Position numbers and translations under genes: made by a program. A stretch of 64,000 nucleotides of DNA, from NCBI GenBank assembly GCA_015178975.1, contig WHVD01000032.1, positions 717,884 to 781,883 of the forward strand. The letters run 5' to 3'. Below are positions 35,801-49,451 of this stretch, piece by piece. The DNA is from Hysterangium stoloniferum. Lineage: Eukaryota > Basidiomycota > Agaricomycetes > Hysterangiales > Hysterangiaceae. Below the pieces are notes generated by a model. It worked only from the letters and a program-made list of their open reading frames with translations. It was not told the origin of the DNA and ran no database searches. The number at the start of each line of letters is the position of its first letter. Within the stretch, counting starts at the first letter, position 1.

Positions 35801-38800
35801 TTATTGAGAATAGAGGTGGCCATTTTAAAGAACTTGGAAAGAAGGAAAACAAAATTATCTTTCCCTTGGATGTCTAGAGTGGTTTCTAGGAAGTTGGATA
35901 GATGCGACCGTGGCGAGGATAATACCAAGGTGAGAAACACAACAGCAGTCTCGGCGAGTGTGCAATTGAAAAGAGTGGGTTGATCGTTAGGAACATCCGG
36001 TGATTGGGACGGTTTCGCGACGGGAGGAAGGCTAGCCACAAGGGAAAACGGGTAAGATTCAGGAAACGCCACGGGAACCCCAATAGCTAAAGTGGCGGGT
36101 GATCTGACATGTTCTATAGCTTTCCAAAAAGCTATACTTTGCAGTTCCAGATAAGAATCCAGAATCCTAAAAAAATATTTAGTAAGATAATTAGACATTA
36201 GAAACAAATGGAACCTTGGCATTAGTGACAGTAAACACTCCACATGCTCTTGTTCTTGACGAAATAGTTTGGAATCAGCTTGAATAGATGGATCTATCAG
36301 GCTACTCTGTAATTTATCAAGCATAATGGAAATAATTGTGACACAGAGACGTATGCCTTGAAGCCAATCAATCCGCGCATTATGCCGGGTGCTTTCTAGC
36401 TCATCTGTTTGAGAGAATTCATCAAATCGGCCGAAATGAGGTTTGATCCACAGAACAACAGCGTCGACGAGCAGCGTGCGAGATTGTGGAAGATCAAATA
36501 AGAATCCCTTGACGATTTGAAGATACATGATGAGCTTCCAGATCACAATTTTACCTTTTACAGACTGTATGACGTTTGCGAAGTCAGATACAATAGTCAC
36601 CAGTTCTACTGTAGTGAAAACTTCCGCAAGGTCGGGCAAAATATATGTGAAGTTCTGGAGAGCAATAGTTTGAGTTCCTATAATTGCGGAAGGCGAAGGG
36701 CTCGCCATCATTTCGTTCACATCAGCCAAGTGTATGGATACCTCCCGTTTAAAAGTCGCTTCGATGGTTTCGGCGAAAGTACCTTTACCCAGGCCACTCT
36801 CACGTATTTTCTGCAATTCTCGGGACCGTGTAATGAACTTGAAGAGGTAATGCCAGACTTTGAGGGCAGAACGTAATGGCTGAGCATTTGTTGAACTGGT
36901 TGGGTCTGCGATGAGTCGGTTCATCGAGTGGAGTATATGCAAATAGGCAGTAGGACACGAGAAATGCTTCTCGATATAAACGTCGAGGACTGGTTGAAAA
37001 TTGCTGAAACGATGATCCTGGACAATTCCAAGAACTGCTACTAATGCGTTGAACACAAGATCGTCGAGCTGATTGATGCTGTTACTTGGAGATATAAGAA
37101 TTGCGAACAGCGAATTGAATATATCTCCCAGGAATTTGACGATCTCCACCTCCCCAACAAAGGTAAACTTTGACAATACAGTCAATAATTCATCGTGACT
37201 TGTTAAATCCTCCCAGTGCAAAAGGCCCAATAAAACAGAATTCTGGGTGTACTTTGTCGAGCACAAATACGACCGGATTACCAAACTATCTCGCATCGGA
37301 ACGGCTGTGCGCTGTATGTGAACTGGAATGGTCAATGCGTCAGGGCGTTGGCCAACAGGTAGGATGGCAGGTGCACCATAGTAATCGGAGGGTGAAATGA
37401 TGTTAAGGAGTTTGTCGGCTCGGTATAACACTAGGCAATGGCTACCATCTTGCACGAAGGCTCGACTATCCGGGAATAACGGAAGGTATGCAAAGGCAAA
37501 CGGACGATCAGCGCCATCCATAGATGCTCTATTGCTGACCAACTTTTCCTTGGATGTACGATGGCGAAAGGTGAAAAATAAGTGGTATTTGGGAGGGACA
37601 TCAGTGGGAAGGAGAAGCTTAATGAGTTCCCCATATGTAGGCGAATTATTCCTGTGGAAGACCATTGATCGGAACTGCGTTACAGTGGGCTCCCCACTGC
37701 CGGGAGATATGACACGTTCTACAACTCCGCTGCTGTTTCGAACCTCGACTACGACTTGCACGTTGAACGGCCCAGTAGCGGTCCCAGGTAACAGATTCAT
37801 GCTTCTCCTGTATGACCTTCCACCAGTGCCTGTGAAAAATTCGCCACTCCAAAGTTTAATATAAACCTCGTTGCGAACGTCCCCAGGGAAAACAACATCA
37901 GGAAAGCCGAGGGGAGATGTCAAGGGAACTTCATGAAGTAAAGAGGGGTTCTCTTTGACGATGGTTGCCGCGTGTCCTCGAAAGACTTTGATCGATACAG
38001 CCATCATTTCAGCCCTTGAAACACTGTTGAATATTCTAAGCCATAAAATCAAAAGAACTGCTCTCACCGGGGTGACTTCGTGAACTCTCTAACCTTGCTG
38101 GCAATTATGTCCTGGTGGAGAGTGGAGAACGCGGCCTCGGTAACTGGAACGAATATTTGCATGGAATGCTCCTTCGTTGACGAAACATCCGCTTGTTCGG
38201 CATAAAGTTGATTTAGTTGGCTGAGCTCAAGTACAGCACAACCAAAAGGGCGTCGGAAGCACTGTACTTCGAATGGATTCCCCTGTTGTCGCTGAGGGGA
38301 CATTGGAACTAACGTACTGGCCTCACTCCAGGTGGGTGTAGCGCCTTCACGCACAGTTGTTTCGGATGCTCTTCGTCCGTCAGCTTGTTGACCACTTGAA
38401 CTAAGCATGGTTGGCATTTTCATCGATCCGTTGCGAACGATACGACATACGAGATATATCGACTCCTGTACGTCAGTTTGTGCCAAATCAGTGAATAATG
38501 TGCTTAGTCGACCGATGCGCCCGTCAGCGGGCTCGCGGGCTGACACTCCATTATGGTTTAGAACAGCACAGAAGTCTTCACTAAGGAAGCGTGCATCAGC
38601 TTTGTTGTAAAGCGAGAAATAGAGCTCTACTGTCTCCCCGGGTGAGCAAAGAGAGGCAACGAAGGCACGCAAGTCCAAGAATACATGGTAAAATCGAACG
38701 GCTGTTTTCGTCGGAGGAGACGGTCCTAGAGAGCCTGTGGGACGTGCCCGTGGCCTTCCGTATTCAGGAAATGCCGACTGTGCGGGAGTTGGTAGCGGCT

Positions 38801-40030
38801 TGGAGGCATACTCTAGAGGTAAACCCACAGCAGGATTCCTCGTAATCCCAGTAGTTGATGTTGTCTCCACATAAGCCAAAGACGACTGCATGGCATACAT
38901 GCGTACACCACTCACCCAGCTACGAGTGTCGGCCTCCCCTTCAACATCAACTGTGACGAGTCCACCCCATGCAGGATGTCGCACAATAACGTCTAAACCT
39001 TGAATGATGTTACCAGCAACTAATCTTGCGACGCAATCACGTCGTAAGTTCATTGTCTCTTCTTTGCTCAACGTTTGAGCAAGTAATTGTCGCCGACCAC
39101 GGTGTAGAGCTTCGATATGGTCGCACACCGTATGGAATAGCTTGTAGTCCCTCTGTTTGAGGTATGTGAATATGAGGCCATACCACTCACGCAAAGCAGA
39201 AGCGATTTCATCGATGATAGGTTGGTACGAGCCAGAAATAGTCTCATCACCTGATTTAAGCGCAGGACGAGGCGGTATGGGTTTTAGGGCATTTTGAGAT
39301 TCTGAGGGTGAAACGGAGCGAAGGCTGGGAGTTGCTCGCGTTGATGATATAGGACCTCGACCCCCAGTAACACTCGCTAGTCCCGGTGGTGGGCCAAGAC
39401 GGTGTGATCGACGAGACATTGCTGCCTCTATTTCTTCCTCTGTTTCTTCGAGGAGAGTGCTCATGGCTGCCCCAGAACGGTGGACATGAGGGAACTCAAA
39501 ACGGTTGGGCGACGCCGAAGTTACATCCTGAAGACGTCCTTCTTCGTCTGAAAACTCCTCCCGAACATGAATATGTGAAGCTGGGAAAATACCAATGTAT
39601 ACTTCTTGCTGTTCAGGGCAGGGGCCAGGGTTGCACTGTAGGTTAGTGTCTGATCTTCTCGATGTACATACAACGTATCTGTTAAATTACGGGGGGAAAC
39701 CAACAGATTAGAGATCTAGGCATTAGCTAAGTAGGCAAAAACATACCCTCTGTACCAAATTCCGTCTGCCTCTTTGCCTTTAGGCACATATCTCTCGAAG
39801 GCATACACGTCGTCTCCAACATCCAAAGCCACTATCATTTCATGAGATGCAGACTCTTCTTGGTCCTTGACACCATTAAGTGTCCTAGAGTCGCCATTGG
39901 CCTTGGAGTCGTGCAATGATTCTCTGCGTTGGCTAGTGCTGAGAGGATGTATCGCATAGCCGTACAAGATAGCAGGGAGAGGCTCCCATACTCCCCTTCT
40001 TTGAGAGCCTTGAGTGCCCGCTGGGCTCAT
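32895..40030 (-). CDS. DOCK-family guanine nucleotide exchange factor (Dock180/Dck1 type)
   Basis: Large Rho-family GEF of roughly 2,200 residues in about ten exons. The N-terminus (40030 onward) is an SH3 domain (LPAILYGYAIHPL, LDVGDDVYAFERYVPKGKEA, GIWYRGY). A helical region (39464-38064) and the DHR-1/C2 domain follow (about 37960-37400, RNEVYIKLWSGEFF, HLFFTFRHRT, FAYLPLFPD). After a long helical stretch comes the DHR-2 catalytic region (35359-33565), with YVEAALTLKLHSDL, YFMVAFFGNFPDALRGKQYI, YERYSAFCERM-like and HVFFTPGYTERHPERAELVH segments. The C-terminus is Ser-rich and basic. Adjacent exons join through short introns (for example near 38055). Yeast Dck1 works with Lmo1 (ELMO) on Rho5; animal DOCKs activate Rac. 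The start at 40030 is the first ATG before the SH3, and the gene is head-to-head with WDR83. Confidence 0.92.
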
Positions 40031-40144
40031 GCGCGGCGGTGGAGGGAAGACTTAAATTTATACTGTGTCCACCAGTCGCGGATACACTCCGGAGGCTATT
40101 GGGAATTGTTTGCACTTGTGGGCGCGTATTCTAAGACCAACACA

Positions 40145-41463
40145 ATGGCTGTTCGTGGTCCTCCTGCTTTACCACGAACTTTGCACACAACCCTTGAGAA
40201 TCATACGGGGGCTGTTCACGTCGCAAGGTACGCAAAAGGCGCCGCAAAATACATTCTTACAGGTGGTCAAGACCGCACCATCCGCTTGTGGAATCCAAAC
40301 TTGGGCACAGAGATCAAGGCCTACAAAGGACATGGTTACGAAGTGCTCTCCATCACTGTGTAGGCTTTTTTGCGCCTGACGGGGCCCCATTCATTGCCAT
40401 CTCAACGTTATCAATCCTTAGGTCCCCAGACAACGGTCGCTTTGCCAGCTCTGGTGGCGATCGAACAGTTTTTCTTTGGGACGTTGCAACTGGCAACACT
40501 ATTCGACGGATTTCAGGGCATCTGGCACGCGTGAATGTTGTGGAGTTCAACTACGACGCTTCGATTGTTGCAAGTGGTCAGCCCTTGTGCATCAATGAAT
40601 ATATAATTCGTTAACACTCAGTAGGAGGATTTGATTCGACTGTTAAACTATGGGACTTGCGGTACGTAGTTTCAGTTACATATTGTCAGCTTGTACATAT
40701 TCTTCATTTGTAATAGAATGTGCTGTCCAGTAGCGTTGTGCACGTTGCCGTTCTGATATGATTTCGCTCCTCTGACCAGTGGCTTACTGATTGATTTTCC
40801 TCAGAGCCCAAAATCGACAACCAATTCACAATTTGGATGAAGCGCGTGATGCGATTCAAACGCTTCATGTTGGATCAACTATGATCATTTCGGGATCGGT
40901 CGACGGGCAGGTCCGCACATACGATTTGCGTAAGGGTGAACTACGGTCAGATTACATAGGAAGTAGGGTCGCACTATCCACAACGCCTTGAATCTTGTTA
41001 ACGGCTCGATTAGATCCAGTTACTTCCGTTGTTCCTACTGCAGACGGTCAGACATACTTGGTGCAAAGCCTCGACTCAACGATTCGACTGATGGATGCCG
41101 ACAACGGGAAATTACTCAACACATTTAAAGGGCACGTCAACGACTCTTATCGTTCTCGCGCATGTTTTGGGCATGCTGAGGCGAGCGTCGTGAGCGGCGA
41201 TGAGGAAGGTCGCGTGTGGGCATGGGATCTCGTTGATGTCAGCTGCTCCATTTTTAATTCTCGTGGTAGCCTCTTTGACAACCAATACTCTTCAGGCAAC
41301 GCCCCTTGCCCCAAATCCACCGCCGAAGGTCCATGAAAAGCTAATCACTTGGGTAGAACACCATCCAATAGAAGCAAATGAGATGATCACTGCCAGTTCT
41401 GACGGAACTGCAAAGGTTTGGAGGACTCCTATTCAAGCAGATAATAATGTGGCCCCGGATTAA
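40145..41463 (+). CDS. WDR83: WD40-repeat protein, WDR83/MORG1 homologue
   Basis: Seven-bladed WD40 scaffold of the MORG1/WDR83 family, associated with MAPK scaffolding and with spliceosomes in animals. In order: HTGAVHVARY, ILTGGQDRTIRLWNP, YKGHGYEVLSI, FASSGGDRTVFLWDVATGN, ISGHLARVNVVEFNYD, FDSTVKLWDLR, the family-typical LDEARDAIQTL, ISGSVDGQVRTYDLRKGEL, LVQSLDSTIRLMD, FKGHVNDSYRS, VVSGDEEGRVWAWDL and ASSDGTAKVWR near the end. The LDEARD and GSVDG-x-VR-x-YDLR pairs are characteristic. Exons join in frame through short introns (donors near 40364, 40577 and 40967), including GTAGGC after codon GT of SITV. The start ATG at 40145 begins just before the first blade. It lies 114 bp from the divergent DOCK start. 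Length is about 330 residues, as expected. Confidence 0.92.
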
Positions 41464-41674
41464 TACGCGTACGAGTTTTTACAATGTATGCATGTGGCAT
41501 ATTTAACAATATTAATATTTTACTTTGCAAGCTATAACAAGTACCTTATGAAAATGTTTGGCATACGCGAATAGATGTCCGGATTTATTTAATGTTATAA
41601 TGAACGTCGTATGGGGAAAGGATGGGGAAAACAAGATTTAGTAGACAGGCAAGCTATCAGAAACGTCTTTCCAG

Positions 41675-44201
41675 TTATTGCAGCTTCAAAAACAAGTTTC
41701 AAATATAGTTAGGGAAGGATATGAAGTGCATACGTACTTCCTTCGGCAATGAATACCAATTGGGACAAAGCTGACTCCATTCTTGAGAAGGATGGATGGC
41801 GTTGGGGCCTTTCCGTTGATGCTCCGGGTCTTCTGCAAATACTGAGAATGCCTCTTCATATGCAGCGCCTAGTCACTAAATATGTACTTCGTACGCACCC
41901 ACGGCGAGACCAGCTTCTAAATGCCAGTCCTTGTGACTACGATACGGCTTAGCCCGACTATATTGTACTTAGTGAAAATATACCAATGCAGGAACTGCAT
42001 AATATATGCCAAGTCAGTTTATGCATCTGAAACTGGAAACAGGCATGGTACCCAAGGACCAGGATTGTCGGTTCGGAAACGAATAGTAACGGGATTCAGC
42101 CGATCATTGCTTGTGTCAACTGTATCGCGGATGGGGGGATTGAGCAAGTTTTGTGGTCCAGTAGCTGACTGAATAACAGAAAATGTGTGTCCGTGCTAAA
42201 GATTATCTCATTGCTATGGGTCTGAATGCATATACGAGGGGATATACCAGATGGAAAGGGTGCGCAGCATCTCCTAATAAGCGTACCTCGATCGTCTTGT
42301 TTAAGGGAAGGATATAGGTTGCTTGGCTACGAGAAAAGCTTGTTCTTGACATCCCTGTTAAAAACACGGAAAAATATAATATACCAGCCTTACGCATTCG
42401 TATGTCCTCCACTCAAAATTTTTAGAAGTGTTGGAAGCGTAGGCGATATGTACTGTCATAAAAAGCGGTAAAAAAGATTGATATCAATCCACAACACGTA
42501 CTTGTTGGCCGTTAACTACCCAACGATTACCTACTCCGAGAGTGCTGCTGTCACCAGGTCTCGTGGTGGTAAAGTTCAAGGTTACAATAACATCGGGGGT
42601 GATCTGGCTCGGGGGAGTTTGTTTCTTCAACGGCTAGATATGAGGAGTTAAAAAAATGGAGGGTGCATGATGTGTTCATCCTCACTATTAGCTGATACTC
42701 CTGTAAAGCCCCGGACAGCCCTGGGATGCCGCTATTGTACAAAGTCAATGCTGGTGTAGTGGGTTCTCGATACGGAGCACCCTTGTAGCGCAATATTGCC
42801 CATGCATCACTCCCGTTATAATTACTATTAGCCGTCGTCGTGCTATTTCCCAAAAATAAGCTGGGGTAGGCAATCCAGTAGTTTGCGATTGGTTGATCTG
42901 CCTTGAGTACGGCGGAATATCTCTGGCCCGCCGAAATGGACAAGGACGTTGCAGTGAGTGGCTGATGATTAACACCGTCTGCCTCAATGATCGTGAAGTA
43001 GTGGCCCTCGATCGCGAGTCGGAATGGAACGATGGCGCTCATATTAATGATCCTAAGTCTGTAGCGCTTTCCTGGAAGATAGGCTCTAATTATATATGTG
43101 AACACCAAGGGACAAAGGATCCACCTCTTTCCACGTTGACAACCGCTCTTTCGATAGAAGGCCCTTGTTCATAACGTCCAATGCCTAATTTATATAACAT
43201 ATAAGCAAAAATAAATAGAAAATTAGTTAAATGGGTATATACCGTTCAAAAGGACAGAATCGGGCACCGGTTCAGTGATTAAGGCCCCCATCCAGTCCGC
43301 TGACACGCATATATCAGCTTAGGTGGCATACATGATACATACCAAGAAGACGTACCAGCTAGTTGCTCACTATACTCGTGATACCAGTCGGTAAGAGTGA
43401 TTATGGTGGACTGGTCATCAACATCGTATAGATGCTTATGTGGGTCATGTGGATCTGCGAGGGTGTGAGCGGGTCTGGGTTGGGTAAGCCATCATGATAT
43501 CGGGTGGCAGACCATAAATAATAAGGGGTCCTCGGAGGCCATCTATATACTGGGTGCTAAGATGGCTGTGATACCTACCGACGGAGTCTCACGGCGGAGA
43601 AACGTGCATAATAAATTTGGACTATACCAAAATGTCCCAGCTTGTTCTCCCAGGTCAAGAAGATACGAGTACGAATTTCTACAAGGATAACAATCACCTC
43701 GAAAGGTAACTGAGTAATGGAATCTCACTTTGGAGCAATTGGACACTGGGTGATATTTAGGGCATGAATGCGGACAGTTAGGAGGGTGTTTGACCGTACC
43801 TGTGTAACTCCCGCTGGGCCGTCGTCTTGAGCACGCTTCTTTTGGTACTGAACGGAGACATTGGATTTAATTGAATCATTAGGCTGATTTCTCACTATTC
43901 CATGCCAATGCACTGTCGTACTGCGGCGCATAAGTGGATCCTAAGCCATACAGAGCATTAAGGACAAGTTGCTATTGCGCAAGAAGCTTGATCTTACCGC
44001 CAGACGATTTGATACATTCACCATTATAGAATCGCCCTTTTGTGCAGTGATGCAAGGACCTGGGGTGATATTATTAACTGTTACGGCAGAGCGTTGAAAA
44101 CCATCCGGGGAAACGAGACCATCGGCGATTTCGAAGGAGTAATAGCGGGTGCGAGCAAAGACGATGCCAAACAGTAGAATTATTATAAACAAGGAGCACA
44201 T
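41675..44201 (-). CDS. Secreted multicopper oxidase, laccase-like
   Basis: Copper oxidase that couples one-electron oxidation of phenols (or metals) to reduction of oxygen to water. It starts with a signal peptide ([16 protein letters not shown], from 44201). After splicing at least ten short introns, all four copper-ligand motifs are complete: L1 HWHGI (43900 region, followed by [12 protein letters not shown]), L2 [19 protein letters not shown] (43560-43640), L3 HPFHLHGH (42190-42250) and L4 [18 protein letters not shown] (41880-42060). The type 1 axial position is Leu. [18 protein letters not shown] and [14 protein letters not shown] identify domains 1 and 2. Most laccases have Cys in the L2 QYCDG segment, where this has Ile. 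The C-terminus reads [11 protein letters not shown]; the last exon ends near 41675. Neighbours give no pathway context. Confidence 0.88.
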
Positions 44202-44786
44202 ATTGATGTTAAAGTGTAAAGAGAAATGCAATTGGACAGATGTTGTGGCGTAGCAAACGATGTGACGAGATATTGGTGAAGGAGAAGATGTGGAAGCTGG
44301 GGAGTCTCGGGCTGGAGTCGCAGAAGCAGGCTGGCGGGATGTCTTTATTCTAGAATTAGCGCATCTACGCATATCTGATAAGCATCGAATATCGAGAAGA
44401 CATGCGAATCATTGTGCCAAGTTTTGAAGTATCGTCCACGACAGCCTCAGCAAGCAGTAAATAGTCAATATTTTGAAAATATATCCAGTAAATAGTTTAG
44501 CTAAAAACGGCTATTTTTCCTCACGGTCAGCTCGCTGTTGTGGAGGTAGGAGCAGTTGGAAATCGATATATAATGTGGACCCGTTGAGAAGGGGCGCCTA
44601 AAAGTTGTGAAATTTCCTATTACTGCCGCCTGATCGCGGACGTCCTCGAGAGCCTCATCCTGGAACTTTCGTCTGGTTCTGTTTATTAATTTGATTGAGG
44701 TGTATGTCAATTTAGTCCATTGCTATTTTCAGACCTAATAGAAGTCATTTCAATGTAGTCTTTGGCATCCTAGAAATTAGTCAAAT
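44202..44786. promoter_or_regulatory. Divergent intergenic region between oxidase and RRP12
   Basis: These 585 bp separate two divergent start codons and must hold both promoters. No TATA box or named motif is clear to me. No ORF in it looks real. Confidence 0.4.
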
Positions 44787-47700
44787 ATGTCTCTTGCTGC
44801 TTCCCTATCCAAGATTCGGCCTCATACTTCTTCTACTCTCGCACACCAGAAAGCACCAGCAAGTCTGCTTATTGCGTTGGAATCCACTTTGACTGAGCAA
44901 GGTGCCGAGCACACCTCCACGGCTTATTTCGCGGCACTCCTTACCACCCTCGAATCATCCAAAAGCAACCCTTCGTTTGAGGAGGGTGACAGAATACCCG
45001 CTATCCTCTATCTCCTTGCTCTCGTTACTCCACATGTTTCTCTTGCAGTCATCCGCTCATACCTCTCAACCCTACTCACACTTTTAACGCCATTATTTCC
45101 TGCGCTATTACCACATGCCCCAGCATTACGTTCACATCTGACACTTTTTAGCCCCATAATCCAAGCTCTCGATGCTTCACAACTCGATATCCCAGGGGTT
45201 CGCCAGACATTCAACCTCATCTTGGATCTCACTTTGGATCCTCGTCCAAAAGTGCGAAGAAAGGCAGCAGATCTCGTTCGTGAAGTGTTGGCAAACCCAC
45301 CATCTCCATTACTTCGCCATCCATATGGGGAAAGGGTTGGTGAATGGTTGGTTGCTGCCCTAACTACTGTGAGTTCGGGTGCAGGGACATTCGGAAAGCA
45401 TGGCAAAAAGGTTGTTGGCAGCGATGCCCCAGAATCCGGAATCCACCTCATTACAGCTATCAAACCCATAATGACGTATTTACCACCTGATGTAAGCGTC
45501 CTCTCTTGAATATGCCACGCGATATCGGTGGTAGGACTAAAATGTACTCTTTATCCAGTATCTTCCTGCCATCACCTCTGTTGTTCTCTCTCTTCCACGT
45601 CTAGGAAATCCCTACTTGGCGCACTCATCGTATACACTTCTCGCTATCTTGGTTACTAATGATTCACCATCAACCGACCTGTCACCTCTCATAGCAGCTT
45701 TACTGTCATCTTCCCCATTAAAAACTGATGTAGCTCAGACACCGGCATGGTTAGATCTTCTTCGTGCGGCATTTGCGTCCGGTCCTGTTTCCTCAAGCTC
45801 CACCAGTCAACTTGATGTCATATTCAAATCCATTTTTGAATACTTGGAATCTACAGATATTAATGTTCGTAATAACGCCGCTCAAGCTCTATCTGCCCTT
45901 CTTTCAAAGTCTATCACAAATTCTATGATAGAAGCTGCTGTAACAGAAGCAGAACAGAAAAAGGCGAAGTCGCCTGTCGGTAAAATCATTGGACTCACCA
46001 GGACATCTCTCGACGCTCTGCCGTATGCACGTGCTGTACCTCAATTGCTCACAGTAGTGGCATCTCTTCTACATGCACTTCGACATCGTCCCCCGAGCAA
46101 GAGTTCTAGCCCACGGCCTACTGCTGCCGAGCTTCTAGTCTTGGATTTAGTACAGAAAGCTGGCGAGTTGCGCATCAAAAAGGGTTTCGAACATAAAGAA
46201 TCTGTTGATGAGGTTATCAAAGCTGCGATGAGTGTGCTTGGCCCCGAAGTCATTCTTCGTGTGCTGCCACTTGGGCTATTACCGGAAGAAAGGTGCGCGA
46301 GTTTCAACTTAACATGCTGGAATAGGAATATACTTTATACCCCATTCTCAGAACTGCAGGATTGGAGCCTCATGCGTATATCCTTCCTTTACTGGCTATT
46401 CCTCATCCTTCCCCACTGTCACACTTTATAAACTATTTTGTGCCGCTGTCAGAACGTATGTTCGACCTACAGCAGACGGCAGAAAGAGAGAAGCGCAACA
46501 ACGAGGCAAAAATGTGGGATGTGCTCATAGGTCAGATATGGTCAGGTCTGGTTGGATATTGCCATGCTACTCAAGATCTCCCGGAAGTTCGTTGTCTACT
46601 TAAAAAAATGATGTCTGTTCTATTTCCTTACTTGACATTTTAGACATTTGATGCGACCTTTGCACAATTATTGTCGCAAATACTGTATAATCAGCCCCAT
46701 CTTCGTCCAGCAATTCTGAAAGCCCTCAAAGTCGTCGTAGAGTCCAACTTCTGGGTCACATCTGACATCGTAACAGTTTCACATGCGAATAGAAACCTAG
46801 AACATCTACGAAGTCAGGCTGAGAGCTGGTTTGCTGTTCTCTTTAACGTTTTTGGCAGTGTCGGTCAAGACGCAAAGGGAATGGTTGGTGATGTAATCTC
46901 GGCATGGGCCAAAATAGCTGGTGATGAAGTAGGTGCCATCATCCTGACCCCCTCTTCAATTATTTATGTCTTGCCAATAGGAGGTCGTCAAAATGTACCA
47001 AAAAGTGGTCACGCTGTTCCAGCAAAACCTCGCAAATCCGGTCACCAAAGAGCCCAAGAAGCCCGAAGGCTCAAATATAACTCTAATGACACAGGATCTT
47101 TTAATTTTGCTCTTACCATACCTTCCTAAAAAAGAGTGCGAAGAACTATGGATACTGTGTGTCTCGCGTGCTGTCATCAGCAATGCGGACGCCGGCGTCC
47201 AAAAACGGTGTTACCGGACATTATCAAAATTGGTGCAAGCTGGAAAATTGTCCTCCGTTCTTGATGCGGAGAAAGTATTGACAGAATTAATTGCTAGTGC
47301 AGAAACCGTTGGCGCCTCTGCAAAGCGAGTGCGTTATTCTTCTTTTACCCTTAGTTCCGATAGGTGATATATTCGTTGCCATAAAGGACCGTGTTACATT
47401 GCTGTCATTACTATTGCCGTCTTTACCCACGACATCTCTACATCTTATCCCCAGTTTAATTCCGGAAGCTGTCTTAGCCACGAAAGAACCTGCTGAGCGC
47501 ACTCGAGCTGCCGCATTTGACCTTGTGGTCGCCTTGGGACAGAAGATGAAGGATGGCGGCGTGGTCAAACGCAGTCGTATGGACGGGATGGATGAAGATG
47601 ATGAAAATGCTACTGAAGGTTCGTTTGTCTTAGTCTCTCTTTTTCTCCAGTGGATGCTTCTCATTGATCGTATCAAGTTGAGGCCACAATCGAAGAGTAT

Positions 47701-49096
47701 ATGACGATGGTGGCAGCAGGTCTAGCTGGTGCAACGCCGCATATGATCAGTGCCTCTATAACGGCCATCTCTCGCCTTGTATTCGAGTTCAAAGGCGCGT
47801 TCAGACATTTTCGTTCAAACATGTTGACTTATTGCGTCTCCGGTTATAGACGACCTGCAGCCCGATATGTTGGATGAGGTCCTCTCAACAATGCTCGTCT
47901 TCCTCGGATCTGCCAACCGTGAAATTGTCAAATCTGCTCTGGGGTTCATCAAACTCTCAGTCCACACACTCCCAGTCGAAATGGTCATGCCACATCTCAA
48001 ACAGCTTGTACCAGCATTACTGAATTGGTCGGGAGATCATAAGAATCACTTCAAGGTGAAGGTTCGCCACATCTTCGAGCGCATGATTCGCAGATTTGGA
48101 TGGGAGGCTGTATATGGCTGCGTTGGCCACGAAGCAGATGAGAAGGAGAAAGGCAAAGTCTTGCTCAATATCAAGAAGCGTAAGGACCGTGCGAAGCGGA
48201 AGAAGGCCAAAAATGTTAAAGATGGAGAGGATGACGAGGATGGTGAAGATGTGCGTTTCTCTTTATGAATCCTATTTTACTTCTTATCCATAATCACCCA
48301 TAGGCGACTGCGATACAAAAGACAGGCGACGCATTCGAAGATGTCTTGTACGGCAGTGAGAGCGAAATCGAGGACGACAGCGATGATGATGCAGGCGATC
48401 ATCCACAGTCACATCATGCCACTGGCAAAGGTCGGGGCGCACGACACGAAAAAGGTGTCCGAATAAGAGTCGACGACGACGAGCCCATGGATTTGTTGCA
48501 TGGCGCTGCTGACAAATTGACGAGTACGCTACTTCATTTGTTTACAGATATGAAATTAAGGCAGATGATTTTTTACAGGTGGCTCGAAGAATCGTCGTCG
48601 CAAGCCTGGTCGAGACGCATCGTCGTTTAAACTAGATGAGACAACAGGTCGTATGATTATCGAGGAAAAGGACGAAGATATCGAAATTTCGGCTGGTGAT
48701 GAACTCGCAGGTGAAGCGTACCGAGAAACATTGACCTCTGTTGATGGGTTTACACGCGGTCCGAATGGTCGCATTAAGTTCAACAAGGACACTAAAAAAC
48801 GGCGACACGCCAATGAAGCCCACGAAGACGACGATGTGGAGATGGCAGACGCGACGAGGCCTGCAACAACAGCAAACAAAAAAAGGAAGAAAGATCCTAA
48901 ACTTGGACACGAGTTCAAAGCAAAGGTAGCGTTGTTTTACATGGATGATTGAGTACGTTTCTGACCCTTATATCAGAACGCTGGAGGAGATATGAAAAAG
49001 GGCGGTATGGATCCATATGCGTATCTACCGCTCTCGCAAGCGGCGAAGAAAAAAGGTGGAAAGGCTTCACGTGTTAACGTGGTTGGCCGTCGGTAG
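44787..49096 (+). CDS. RRP12: Ribosomal RNA processing protein RRP12
   Basis: HEAT-repeat karyopherin-like factor required for export and maturation of 40S and 60S pre-ribosomes in the nucleolus. The ATG at 44787 opens a helical-repeat protein of about 1,270 residues with roughly eight short introns. The N-terminal region (LLIALESTLTEQGAEHTSTA, PAILYLLALVTPHVSL) and the repeats IPGVRQTFNLILDLTLDPRP/KVRRKAADLVREVL are typical. Later segments (FEYLESTDINVRNNAAQALS, VKSALGFIKLSVHTLP, VKVRHIFERMIRRFGWEAVY) match the family order. The C-terminus is the diagnostic Lys-rich/acidic tail (IKKRKDRAKRKKAKN, YGSESEIEDDSDDD), ending GMDPYAYLPLSQ and VNVVGRR before TAG at 49094. Exon joins near 45490, 46290, 46640, 47330 and 48250 use GT...AG. 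Essential in yeast; housekeeping expression is expected. Confidence 0.9.
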
Positions 49097-49451
49097 ACTT
49101 CGTATATCTTTAAAAAATCAGGATTTCATGCCACTAGTGGTTACACATTTGCATCGTTTATCTTCTAATCCGGTTTAAGACTTGAGATTGCCAGATGATT
49201 TTGTACTATATGATCCACTACTCGTGTTTGACGTCCGTCGGGTGGGCTTGGACTTTGACACCAACCAAATGTTTAATTTTGAAAGTAAAATGACACTTGC
49301 TGGGCTACGATATAATATGTACACACGCCAAGCAATCTTAAATATGTAGGTTAGTATTCAACCTAGTGGCTATAGTTACACCAGCTTTATGATGATTTAT
49401 CAGCTCGATTAGTGGGCTCCATACTTAAAAGTGAAGGAGGGAAAAATATAC
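49097..49451. other. Intergenic, no gene seen
   Basis: This is AT-rich 3' flank of RRP12. No ORF, repeat or LTR is recognised. Confidence 0.5.
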
